DNA from: Oribacterium parvum
GTDB taxonomy: Bacteria; Bacillota; Clostridia; Lachnospirales; Lachnospiraceae
Length of the DNA stretch: 10,722 bases
Direction of reading: 5' to 3'
NCBI GenBank assembly: GCA_938022235.1
Contig: CALIEL010000207.1
Span: 1 to 10,722 of the forward strand
The translations under genes and the position numbers were made by a program. The notes beneath the pieces were generated by a model, which did not search any database, was not told where the DNA came from, and worked only from the letters and a program-made list of their open reading frames with translations. Within the stretch, counting starts at the first letter, position 1. Each line of letters opens with the position of its first letter. Below are positions 1-7,047 of the stretch, piece by piece.

Positions 1-1123
1 GAGATGCTTCCTGATAAGGGCTAACCTCTGCCTCCAACTGTACATCCTTGGAACGGAGCAGACTGCTGAATTCTCCAAAGGAGAGAACATAGTCCGCATT
101 TCCCTCAATGCCCATTTCCTGGGACTCGGATTTCTTTGCCATACAGGGACCGATAAATACGGTTACACAGTCGGGATGAATGGCTTTCAAATAACGGGAA
201 ACCGCCGCCATAGGAGAAAGGGTCTCCGACATATTTTCATGGTACTGATCCGGGAAGTGTATCTTTAAAAGGTTAATGAAAGCAGGGCAGCAGGAGGTGG
301 TCATTTTCTTTCCTTCTTTTCTGGCCTCTGACCATTCCAATGCCTCGTAGGCGGCAGTCATATCGCCACCCAGTCCAACTTCCACCATATCGGTAAAGCC
401 GAGTTTCTTCAAAGCCACACGGATTGCGGACATGGAGATATCCTTACCGAACTGTCCCTCTGTGGCAGGGGCACACATGGCGTAAACTTCTTTTCCTTCC
501 TTAATGGCGGAAATTACCTGCAAAAGATGGGTCTTTGTGGAAATCGCACCGAAGGGGCAGGAGTGTACGCACTGTCCGCAGCGGATGCAACGATTGTCAT
601 CAATAACGCAAAGACCGTTTTCATCGTAAGTAATAGCATTTACCGGACAGGGCTTTTTACAGGGACGGGTAAGCTGGGCAATGGCACTGTAGGGGCAGGC
701 TGTTGCACACATTCCACATTCCTTACACTTCATAGGATCAATGTGGGCTCTTTGGTCTGTCATGGTAATGGCACCAAAGTGACAACTGTTCTGGCAGGCT
801 TTACCTAAACAAAGACGGCAGTTATCCGTAACGGAATAGGAAGAAATAGGGCACTCCTCACAGGCGGGGTCGATAACCTGAATGACATTGCTGCTCTTTC
901 TCTTCGGGCTGGCATCCTCATTACAAGCCAGACGAATACGCCAACGAAGAATTTCCCTTTCCTTATATACACAGCAGCGGAAGGCGGCCTTCGGTCCCGG
1001 GGATAACTCCCGGATTAAGCCTTCCTTTGCTTCTTCCGTAACTTCTCCGTTCCATGCGATTCTTGCTAAGCCTTCAATTACGCGGTGTTTGAGAGGGATA
1101 AACCCCTTGTCATTTGTAACCAT
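1..1123 (-). CDS. [FeFe] hydrogenase-like 4Fe-4S protein (3' end beyond window)
   Basis: The minus-strand frame is open from the ATG at 1121-1123 to the window edge (374 full codons). AAGGAG lies just upstream at about 1132-1137. The N-terminal ~85 residues have no motif I recognise. A Cys group follows (C102, C105, C110, C114), then two ferredoxin-type CxxCxxCxxxCP clusters at C133-C143 and C179-C189, with a further CxxxCP at 155-160. The C-terminal part carries hydrogenase H-cluster motifs: an APA stretch at 218-220, TSCCPAF at 276-282 (canonical L1 TSCCPxW) and GPCMAKKSE at 325-333 (canonical L2 PCxxKKxE). The third H-cluster motif would lie beyond the edge and cannot be checked. This layout fits the single-subunit group B [FeFe] hydrogenases of Clostridia, cytoplasmic enzymes thought to exchange electrons between ferredoxin and H2. 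A sensory or non-hydrogenase homologue is possible. Sure of the family, less of the activity. Confidence 0.85.
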   Translation of the reverse strand, partial: MVTNDKGFIPLKHRVIEGLARIAWNGEVTEEAKEGLIRELSPGPKAAFRCCVYKEREILRWRIRLACNEDASPKRKSSNVIQVIDPACEECPISSYSVTDNCRLCLGKACQNSCHFGAITMTDQRAHIDPMKCKECGMCATACPYSAIAQLTRPCKKPCPVNAITYDENGLCVIDDNRCIRCGQCVHSCPFGAISTKTHLLQVISAIKEGKEVYAMCAPATEGQFGKDISMSAIRVALKKLGFTDMVEVGLGGDMTAAYEALEWSEARKEGKKMTTSCCPAFINLLKIHFPDQYHENMSETLSPMAAVSRYLKAIHPDCVTVFIGPCMAKKSESQEMGIEGNADYVLSFGEFSSLLRSKDVQLEAEVSPYQEAS

Positions 1124-1297
1124 ACTCTTTTCTCCTTACTTAGACTCTTTTCTGTTTCCGGAGAAGCGCTCATTTCTCCGAGAAGTCAAACTCGTTAAAA
1201 GTATAACATAGTTTTTCTGTTTGGGGGATATACTTTCCCTTAGTACGAAAAAAAATACTGACAGACAAAAGCTTCCTGTGATGATATTTCTGTATTT

Positions 1298-2545
1298 TTA
1301 TGGGCCGGAAAAGCAGATACAATCCGAGTCCGGATTTCTTTCCATCAGTTTTCTGACTCTCTTTACGAAACGGGCATAAAAATCAAGGGCAATACCGAGG
1401 TTATCCCGAATAATCTCTCGCTTTTTTTCCTCGTTCCAATCCTCTTGATCCGGTAAATTCCATAATTCATCCGGAAGAAAATAGGATATGGCAAAGCCGT
1501 CAATCAATTCCTTTAGTTCCGGATTTTCAAAGTCCTCTTGTAAAAGCCTTGTCTTCTCTTCGATTTCCTGTAACATTTCTTTCATGGTAGGATAGCTGTA
1601 GAGATTCGGATCCGCATAGTGTTGGAATCCCCTACTATTATAGGGATCTCTATCGGTACATTTTTTATTCAAGTCTTCATCAAAGTATTTTTCAAGAAAA
1701 TAAAACAAAAGAGGCTGAACATCCATTTCATCTATCATTATGATATTTCTATAGTAGTCTTGAGTGCCCCATGGATAATTTGAATCTACTGGTTTATCCT
1801 CTACCATAGTAGGTACAATCGAGAAATAACCGCCTGAATCCCCTCCTTCCAATATCGCTGCTTGGCGAATATCCTTCCGTGATTCGGATATCCTTTCCAA
1901 GGGTATTTTATGGATGTCGTTATCCCAATTAAAATAGCTATAGAAAAGGCCACATGTAAATGTGGAATGACGCCCTGCCCGGATAAAAAAACGCAAACCG
2001 GAGTTACCGGACAGTGTAAAAACAAAGGCATATTCTTCCTCTTGCACGCTTTCTCCTTCACCGGAGCCCTGATAGCTGATTCTATGATAGAACTCCGGTC
2101 TTCTGCACTTCCGGGAAAGCATTTTCGAAAAAAGAATATTGGCATCGCAGTCTCCGTGATTTGTGCCCTCTGTGGTATCCGGATCAATCTGATTTACGGA
2201 CACGCCCAACACCCCATCGGGAAAAAACATAAGCTCAACCGTGGAATGATCTTCCAATACGAAAACAATCGGCTCCCAAAGTTCCAACTCCGCATTGAGT
2301 TGAATATTGTTATACAATTCCTTGTTCATTCTCTGCATAAGATGTACAGTCACTCCTGCGGCGCTTAATGTCTTCTTTATGCGTTCTTCCAAAGACCAGC
2401 CTTGCATATTTAGAGCGATACCGATGGCATTGATTTTGATGATTTTTTTCCGGGCAATCTGATTTTCTTCCCAAAAAGCATTTAATTCTTTTTCTGTCTT
2501 ACAAAAGGTGGGTTTCCATTCCTGGATATCAAAGGGATTCATCAT
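1298..2545 (-). CDS. Uncharacterised 415-residue protein
   Basis: An intact minus-strand frame opens with tandem ATG codons at 2545 and 2542. AAGGAG at 2553-2558 sits 7 nt before the first, which supports 2545 as the start. I do not recognise the family. The protein is soluble-looking, acidic and rich in aromatic residues, with no signal peptide and no membrane helix. The middle has a GDCDAN stretch near residue 130 and a Gly/Ser/aromatic-rich segment. The last ~100 residues are charged and likely helical (around YPTMKEMLQEIEE), ending in a conserved-looking tail, CICFSGP. It could be an accessory or immunity-type protein, but nothing in the sequence proves this. It is transcribed divergently from the 487-residue gene at 2844 and lies 174 bp upstream of the hydrogenase gene on the same strand. 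Confident that it is a gene; function unknown. Confidence 0.8.
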   Translation of the reverse strand: MMNPFDIQEWKPTFCKTEKELNAFWEENQIARKKIIKINAIGIALNMQGWSLEERIKKTLSAAGVTVHLMQRMNKELYNNIQLNAELELWEPIVFVLEDHSTVELMFFPDGVLGVSVNQIDPDTTEGTNHGDCDANILFSKMLSRKCRRPEFYHRISYQGSGEGESVQEEEYAFVFTLSGNSGLRFFIRAGRHSTFTCGLFYSYFNWDNDIHKIPLERISESRKDIRQAAILEGGDSGGYFSIVPTMVEDKPVDSNYPWGTQDYYRNIIMIDEMDVQPLLFYFLEKYFDEDLNKKCTDRDPYNSRGFQHYADPNLYSYPTMKEMLQEIEEKTRLLQEDFENPELKELIDGFAISYFLPDELWNLPDQEDWNEEKKREIIRDNLGIALDFYARFVKRVRKLMERNPDSDCICFSGP

Positions 2546-2682
2546 AAGCTTTCTCCTTAAAAAGAAATATTCTATAAACTTCGAAATGTCCCTTATGGTG
2601 CATAAAAAAAGGACGATAATTAAAATACAAAGTTAAAAAACAAAATAAAATTGATATTTAATCAAATATTTTAATAAAAGCT

Positions 2683-2710
2683 TTGCGAAATGGAAAGAAG
2701 GTAATATAAT
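2683..2710 (+). promoter_or_regulatory. Predicted sigma-70/SigA promoter for the 487-residue gene
   Basis: TTGCGA (2683-2688) and a perfect TATAAT (2705-2710) are separated by 16 bp in very AT-rich DNA. Transcription would start near 2717 and give a leader of about 127 nt before the ATG at 2844. The 2546-2843 interval is shared with the divergent 415-residue gene. It also holds a small inverted repeat, TTGAT-N5-ATCAA (2651-2665), just upstream of the -35 box, which could be an operator. Confidence 0.55.
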
Positions 2711-2843
2711 AAATAAGATATTAGTAGATTTTTCATAAAATTACCAGAGAGCCTTACTAATATTTTTTAGAAAAATGTCGAAAGAATACCTAATTCAACT
2801 GTTTGTGATAAGGATGGATTAGGGTATAGGAGAGGGAGAGCTT

Positions 2844-4307
2844 ATGTCACTAATGCAAATGATTTTTAAAAAGCCTGAGGAAGTTTTTGGGGAAGACGGG
2901 GAAGAGCCCGTTGAGAAACAACCTTTGGACTTGTTGTCTGTAAAGGGCGACAGAATAAGCACAGTGTTAGAAACAGAGAACATTGAGCTCCTCCTGGAAA
3001 AAGAACAGGGACGAATCCGCCTTGTACAGAAAAATTCCGGAGGAGAAGAGTTAAAGACTCTGATGGAATGCCCCTATGCGGAAAATGCGGATGCCCGAAA
3101 AGAATTGACGGATATGATGACCGCCGTAAAGAAGGATATTGAGTCAGCCATTGAAGTGGGAAGAACCTCCCTTCGCATTCCGGAAAGTAAATATGAACTC
3201 TTCATGTATATGCGGAGACGCCCATCTATCCCTATGGATATGGATAAGCTAAACCGAGAACTTTCTTCCGGTGAGGCAAGGGAAAATGTGGCTTTATTCC
3301 GTTCTTTCTTGGAGAAGAATCCCAGAATCAATGTTTATGTGGGAATTTATACCCTTGGACAGGATACGGCTTACAGAATCTTGAAGCAGGAATGGCGTAT
3401 GCTTTCCAATGTGCGTTTTATTGTCTTGGAAAATTATGAAAAGAAGCCGATTTCCTGGTCTGATCCACGGATTCAGGAAAGCCTGAAGGATTCTCCCAAT
3501 GTGGCTTCCATCGGTATCGGTATTAAGGGAGATCGTCCCCGTTATGCCATTGAGCTCCGCACAGAAGATTTGGCTTCCTCTGTTAAGAAAGCGGCACTGC
3601 TGAGTCACCACCTTTTCAATATTCGAGAGGAAATGATTGACGCCCAGACCCAGGGCTTTGCCAAGGCTATGTGGGAGCTTGGGGCAAGGCGGGGAAAGAG
3701 TGAGGAATTTATCCGGAAAACCGTGGAGGATCTGGCTTTAGAGGATGCCTGCTACAGAATTTCCGAAACTGCCGCAAAGGAAATCGTAAAGAAGGTTCAG
3801 GAGAGAGGCTTTAATGAAGGAGAGGACATCGGTCTTTTCCGTGTTCCTGTTTTAGACAGACGACTCCTTTTAAATCTTTTGAAGAAGGCGGAAAACGGCT
3901 TCTTGGTAGTGGATGATGCAGGACAGTTCCAGTACTATAGAGACATGACCGGAAAACTGGTGATGCAGTACGGCTGGGAGAAGGATGAATGCTGGTATAT
4001 TGCGCCAAAGGGAAAGGAAGAAAAGGAAATTCGTGCCGAGGCGGCAAAGGTTCTTTTGGAAGGAAAATATCTGCAGGCTCTTGGGAAAATTTTGATGGAG
4101 AACCGGAATCGCTCCGTTAGTGAAGCCTACAGCAATCTGAAAAACTTCATTATTTCCTATGAGAAGCTGGGTATGGGAGAGGGAGAGCAAATCGAAACCC
4201 TTGGTCTTGCCAGAGACTTCTTCCCCAAGGAAAATATCGAAGAAATCCAAACCGTTATTGGAGAGGTGCTTTCCGAAAGCTCCCTCTATGACAATTTCGG
4301 ATTTTAA
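2844..4307 (+). CDS. Uncharacterised 487-residue protein
   Basis: An intact frame starts at ATG 2844 behind a purine-rich AGGAGAGGGAGAG ribosome binding site (2828-2840) and ends at TAA. I do not recognise the family. The protein looks cytoplasmic, with no signal peptide or membrane span. It is highly charged (many Lys/Glu/Arg), with likely helical stretches around residues 85-110, 250-330 and 385-450. Tryptophans and aromatics fall around LVMQYGWEKDECWYIAPKG in the last third, and the end is hydrophobic and aromatic (LYDNFGF). No nucleotide-binding, DNA-binding or catalytic motif stands out. It is transcribed alone: a promoter lies upstream, and structured non-coding DNA lies downstream. Codon use resembles the neighbouring housekeeping genes, so there is no sign of recent transfer. 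Sure that it is a gene; no function proposed. Confidence 0.8.
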   Translation: MSLMQMIFKKPEEVFGEDGEEPVEKQPLDLLSVKGDRISTVLETENIELLLEKEQGRIRLVQKNSGGEELKTLMECPYAENADARKELTDMMTAVKKDIESAIEVGRTSLRIPESKYELFMYMRRRPSIPMDMDKLNRELSSGEARENVALFRSFLEKNPRINVYVGIYTLGQDTAYRILKQEWRMLSNVRFIVLENYEKKPISWSDPRIQESLKDSPNVASIGIGIKGDRPRYAIELRTEDLASSVKKAALLSHHLFNIREEMIDAQTQGFAKAMWELGARRGKSEEFIRKTVEDLALEDACYRISETAAKEIVKKVQERGFNEGEDIGLFRVPVLDRRLLLNLLKKAENGFLVVDDAGQFQYYRDMTGKLVMQYGWEKDECWYIAPKGKEEKEIRAEAAKVLLEGKYLQALGKILMENRNRSVSEAYSNLKNFIISYEKLGMGEGEQIETLGLARDFFPKENIEEIQTVIGEVLSESSLYDNFGF

Positions 4308-4327
4308 AAGATAGTATATATTAATGC

Positions 4328-4473
4328 ATTCTATACCATGTAGGTTTGGATAGGGGCACGCTCTCGCTAGCTTCGCCACTTAGCAGTACTAACTTCAAGC
4401 GTCGCTTTGCTCGCTTTCAGTAAGTACTGAAGGGCTCAGACTACCCCTTTTCCAAACCTACATGGTATAGAAT
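4328..4473. repeat. 146-bp palindromic element with perfect 23-bp inverted repeats (MITE-like)
   Basis: The 23 bases at 4328-4350 are exactly the reverse complement of 4451-4473. The stem continues a few pairs inward through AGGGG/CCCCT. The interior carries a second, imperfect stem: CAGTACT (4384-4390) pairs with AGTACTG (4423-4429), extended by ACT/AGT and AAGCG/CGCTT. The core is clearly richer in GC than the surrounding AT-rich DNA and has the GCTTCGC/GCTCGC-like words typical of dispersed intergenic palindromes. It contains no ORF. No target-site duplication is visible at its edges. It could be a miniature transposable element, a REP-like dispersed repeat or a structured 3' UTR. It begins 20 bp after the stop of the 487-residue gene. 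Confidence 0.75.
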
Positions 4474-4549
4474 TAGTAATCTTATATCCATAGTTTTTGA
4501 AAATGGCTAAATTTATATAAAATAAGAGTTTCGCCGTATTTTGAAGTGT

Positions 4550-4628
4550 TATAGAAATTGATATATTCTCTCCATGTTGCATGTCCGCTAAAGAGGGGAT
4601 ATATCATTTTCTATAGCAATTTTTTATT
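4550..4628 (+). terminator. Long AU-rich hairpin followed by a T-run (candidate terminator)
   Basis: Bases 4550-4566 pair with 4599-4615 over 17 positions with one mismatch. Pairing can continue inward through six more positions as RNA (4567-4572 with 4593-4598, including two G-U wobbles). A run of six T at 4620-4625 follows a few bases after the stem. The next gene on this strand starts more than 100 bp later, so this may end transcripts from the 2844 gene. The stem is AT-rich and the loop is long (about 20 nt), so it could instead be a second mobile or structured element. Confidence 0.5.
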
Positions 4629-4732
4629 ATAAAATTTTTTTCTACATATTTAAACAAATTAAAATATATGCTAGACTTAAACTGTATGGATGTACCTAGC
4701 GAATTTATCTAAATACTATCAATTTCACGCCT

Positions 4733-4945
4733 ATGGATATTTTTTATATATGCTTAGCTTACGGACTGTTTGTTTTTTCTATATTCGTCACAATATTTAC
4801 AAAGACAAGTTTGTCCGCCCCCGAAGAATATGATTTTGTGATGAAACATAAGCTATTAACCGTATTGTTGGTTATTTTAGGATTATTCATTCTGCTTTTC
4901 TTGTACGATGTATTTTCTTATTTCAATATCCCCATAATAAGCTGA
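4733..4945 (+). CDS. Doubtful small two-helix membrane protein (70 residues)
   Basis: A 70-codon frame runs from ATG 4733 to TGA 4945. It would encode two hydrophobic helices, roughly residues 3-24 and 41-64, joined by a short polar loop that includes APEEYDF. The hydrophobic pattern is consistent with a small integral membrane protein. Against it, no Shine-Dalgarno sequence precedes the ATG, the region is very AT-rich (which favours chance hydrophobic ORFs), and no homologue comes to mind. The frame is almost exactly bracketed by a 10-bp direct repeat (AATTTCACGC at 4721-4730 and 4945-4954). It may be a gene remnant or a spurious ORF. Confidence 0.3.
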   Translation: MDIFYICLAYGLFVFSIFVTIFTKTSLSAPEEYDFVMKHKLLTVLLVILGLFILLFLYDVFSYFNIPIIS

Positions 4946-4957
4946 ATTTCACGCGTA

Positions 4958-4994
4958 GATAAAGTAACAGGATCCCTCGGATAAAGCAACAGGA
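4958..4994 (+). repeat. Two-copy tandem repeat, 22-bp period
   Basis: GATAAAGTAACAGGA at 4958-4972 recurs as GATAAAGCAACAGGA at 4980-4994, 14 of 15 bases identical. The second copy supplies most of the left arm of the hairpin directly upstream of the antiporter gene. The right arm (CCTGTT) could therefore compete for pairing with either copy. Confidence 0.6.
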
Positions 4995-5045
4995 ATACTT
5001 GCAAGAAGTAATGATTTTTTGTAAAGTATTCCTGTTTTGTTTTAT
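4988..5045 (+). terminator. Terminator-like hairpin in the antiporter leader
   Basis: AACAGGAATACTT (4988-5000) pairs perfectly over 13 bp with AAGTATTCCTGTT (5024-5036). The T-rich stretch TTGTTTTAT follows at once, and the antiporter ATG is at 5065. The position, between upstream DNA and the start codon, suggests either the terminator of an upstream transcript or an attenuator. Caveats: the loop is 23 nt and the stem has only about five G-C pairs. Confidence 0.5.
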
Positions 5046-5064
5046 AAAGAAGGGAAAGAAAAGA

Positions 5065-6672
5065 ATGAAGGAAAAAAGTAACCGTATTGTTTCGCTGACT
5101 TCCATCTGTATTGTGCTTTTGTTTTTGGTGGCAGCAGCTTTTTTGACCAGTAAGGAGTCTGTGCAGAATTCCCCCTGGTCTTTGGTGCCACCGGTGATTG
5201 CCATTGCCTTGGCTTTAATTACCAAGGAGGTTTACAGTTCCCTGTTCTTAGGGATTTTATCCGGTGCTCTTTTATATTCCGGCTATAACTTGGAGGGGAC
5301 TCTTAACCATGTGTTTGTGGACGGCATTATCCATGTGCTTTCCGATGCCTGGAATGTGGGAATCCTTTGCTTTTTGGTGATTTTAGGCATGATGGTACAG
5401 CTGATGAATAAAACCGGAGGCTCCAAAGCCTTTGGAGATTGGACGAAGAAGCATATCCGAAGCAGAAAGGGTTCTATGCTGGCTACCATTGCCTTAGGTT
5501 GCCTGATTTTTATTGACGATTACTTTAATTGCTTGACCGTGGGCTCTGTGATGCGCCCGGTAACGGATCAGCACAAAATAAGTAGGGCAAAGCTTGCGTA
5601 TCTCATTGATACTACGGCGGCGCCGGTATGTATTATTGCGCCGATTTCCTCTTGGGCGGCAGCGGTTTCCGGCTTCGTAGAAGGGGAAAATGGAATGAAG
5701 CTCTTCGTGAAGACCATTCCTTATAATTTCTACGCCCTCCTTTCTCTTTGTATGCTGATTTTTTTGGTTTTGCTTAATGTGGATTTTGGTCCGATGAAGC
5801 TTCATGAGGAAAATGCGGTAGAGAGGAATGACCTGTTTACTACAGCAGAGCGTCCCTATGGAGAAGCCACTGAGGAAGAGGGAAGAAAAGGGCATATCCT
5901 GGATATGCTGGTGCCGATTTTCTCGTTGATTGTTTTCTGTGTTGTGGGAATGATTTATTCCGGAGGATTTTTCACCGGTGCAGACTTTGTTACGGCATTT
6001 TCCAAATCAGATGCTTCTACAGGGTTGGTACTGGGCTCCTTCGGTGCCTTGGTAGTGACTTTATTTTATTACTTTGGAAGAAATGCCCTTTCCTTTAATG
6101 AAGGAATGGACTGCCTGCCGGAGGGCTTTAAGCAGATGGTGCCGGCGATTTTGATTTTGACCTTTGCCTGGTCCTTAAAGGCTATGACGGATAGCCTGGG
6201 GGCAAAGGAGTTTGTGGCGGCTTTGGTAAAGAGTAGTGCAGGTTCAGCCCTTTCCTTCCTGCCGGTATTTATTTTCTTAATTGCTATTGGACTTGCTTTC
6301 GCTACAGGAACCTCCTGGGGAACCTTTGGAATTTTGATTCCGATTGTGGTGGCCATTTTCCAGAATGTGGATACCAACATGATGATTCTTTCCATGTCCG
6401 CCTGCATGGCGGGAGCGGTTTGCGGAGACCATTGTTCTCCCATATCCGATACCACCATTATGAGCTCTGCCGGAGCCCAAAGCGTTCATATCAACCATGT
6501 GCAAACCCAGTTGCCCTACGCCCTTTTGGTGGCCGGGGTATCCGGCATCAGTTATATTTTGGCAGGATTTTTAAAGACACCTTGGCTTCCCTTGGGGATT
6601 GGTGTGGTGTTATTATTTGGTATTTTGCTATGGATTAAGACAAGTCAGAACAGAAGCAGAGTTAAAGCCTAA
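5065..6672 (+). CDS. nhaC: NhaC-family Na+/H+ antiporter
   Basis: This integral membrane exchanger of 535 residues belongs to the Na_H_antiporter/NhaC family, which swaps cytoplasmic Na+ (or an organic substrate in some members) for external H+ or a counter-substrate. About 11-12 hydrophobic segments can be seen. Family hallmarks are FIDDYFN near residue 149, TTAAPVCIIAPISSWAA at 183-199, GTSWGTFG at 415-422 and GDHCSPISDTT at 454-464. A charged cytoplasmic-type loop lies around 245-278. The frame is open further upstream, to 4999, but that extension overlaps a terminator-like hairpin and encodes an unlikely N-terminus. The start at 5065 follows AGAAGGGAAAG, a weak ribosome binding site, and opens with Lys-rich residues before the first helix, as the family does. 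It appears monocistronic, followed by a hairpin cluster. True substrate specificity cannot be told from the sequence. Confidence 0.9.
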   Translation: MKEKSNRIVSLTSICIVLLFLVAAAFLTSKESVQNSPWSLVPPVIAIALALITKEVYSSLFLGILSGALLYSGYNLEGTLNHVFVDGIIHVLSDAWNVGILCFLVILGMMVQLMNKTGGSKAFGDWTKKHIRSRKGSMLATIALGCLIFIDDYFNCLTVGSVMRPVTDQHKISRAKLAYLIDTTAAPVCIIAPISSWAAAVSGFVEGENGMKLFVKTIPYNFYALLSLCMLIFLVLLNVDFGPMKLHEENAVERNDLFTTAERPYGEATEEEGRKGHILDMLVPIFSLIVFCVVGMIYSGGFFTGADFVTAFSKSDASTGLVLGSFGALVVTLFYYFGRNALSFNEGMDCLPEGFKQMVPAILILTFAWSLKAMTDSLGAKEFVAALVKSSAGSALSFLPVFIFLIAIGLAFATGTSWGTFGILIPIVVAIFQNVDTNMMILSMSACMAGAVCGDHCSPISDTTIMSSAGAQSVHINHVQTQLPYALLVAGVSGISYILAGFLKTPWLPLGIGVVLLFGILLWIKTSQNRSRVKA

Positions 6673-6748
6673 GAGGCAAAACAAAGCATGAGAAAAGACT
6701 TTCCTTTCTGAAGAAGTAGGGAAGGAAAGAGATAAAATTGCAAAAATA

Positions 6749-6773
6749 GGGAGCTGTGTTTTTCACAGCTCCC
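6749..6773. terminator. Hairpin 1 downstream of the antiporter gene (bidirectional terminator-like)
   Basis: GGGAGCTGTG and CACAGCTCCC form a perfect 10-bp stem around a five-T loop. It lies 76 bp past the antiporter stop. The plus-strand tail (TTCTCCT) is only moderately T-rich. Read on the minus strand, the tail is TATTTTTG, so it would terminate better in that direction, although no minus-strand gene lies nearby. Confidence 0.65.
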
Positions 6774-6774
6774 T

Positions 6775-6838
6775 TCTCCTATGGGAAAAGGGGTCGGATG
6801 AGAATGTATTCTCCTCCGGCCCCCTTTTTCATAGGAGA
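6775..6838. terminator. Hairpin 2: 64-nt near-perfect stem-loop
   Basis: The 31 bases at 6775-6805 pair with 6808-6838 with only a couple of true mismatches when G-U pairs are allowed. The stem contains a GC-rich block (GGGGTCGGA with TCCGGCCCC), with A-rich sequence before it and CCTTTTTCAT after it. The core therefore looks like a bidirectional intrinsic terminator. The outermost nine pairs (TCTCCTATG/CATAGGAGA) extend it beyond the length usual for a terminator. Confidence 0.65.
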
Positions 6839-6841
6839 TAC

Positions 6842-6876
6842 GCTTCCCCTGCCTTTGGCAGGGAAGCTATTTTTGC
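6842..6876 (+). terminator. Hairpin 3: intrinsic terminator
   Basis: GCTTCCCCTGCC (6842-6853) pairs with GGCAGGGAAGC (6857-6867) with one bulged C and a three-T loop, followed directly by TATTTTTG. This is the most classical rho-independent terminator of the group in the plus direction, so it should stop any transcript reading from the antiporter towards acpP. Confidence 0.7.
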
Positions 6877-6897
6877 TCTTCGAAATCCCCTTCCCCG

Positions 6898-6936
6898 GCA
6901 AGAAGTGGTTTTCAAAACCACTTCTTGCATATTTTA
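6898..6936 (+). terminator. Hairpin 4: perfect 15-bp stem-loop
   Basis: GCAAGAAGTGGTTTT (6898-6912) is the exact reverse complement of AAAACCACTTCTTGC (6914-6928), centred on C6913. It is followed by ATATTTTA, a weak T-tract. It sits about 35 bp upstream of the acpP -35 box, so it may be a last terminator or part of a regulatory site for that promoter. Confidence 0.5.
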
Positions 6937-6963
6937 AACTATATCCCTTAAAAAAATATTCTA

Positions 6964-6992
6964 TTGACAATTTTATGATTTACAGTTATATT
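6964..6992 (+). promoter_or_regulatory. Predicted strong promoter of the fatty-acid operon
   Basis: A perfect TTGACA (6964-6969) and TATATT (6987-6992, five of six consensus bases) are separated by exactly 17 bp. Transcription would start near 6999, about 49 nt before acpP. The AT-rich stretch between the -10 box and the gene has no recognisable FapR operator and no clear FabT-type palindrome, so the regulator is not evident. Confidence 0.75.
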
Positions 6993-7047
6993 GCTTTCGA
7001 AAATTTAATTAAAATAATTTTTAGTAAAAAGGCGAAAGGAGTTCAGT

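Noticed and set aside
1248..1279. Terminator for the 415-residue gene (minus strand)
   Set aside because: A run of eight T is present on the minus strand, but the only adjacent stem is four base pairs, too weak to call.
1910..2368. 152-codon plus-strand ORF
   Set aside because: It lies wholly within the minus-strand 415-residue gene, with no ribosome binding site and an implausible composition; it is a shadow frame.
4999..5064. N-terminal extension of the antiporter frame to an ATG at 4999
   Set aside because: It overlaps the terminator-like hairpin, has no ribosome binding site and adds residues unlike the family; 5065 is the better start.
6699..6729. Fifth hairpin (CTTTCCTT/AAGGAAAG) upstream of the hairpin cluster
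   Set aside because: It has only eight pairs with a 15-nt loop in purine/pyrimidine-biased DNA and no T-run; this is likely by chance.
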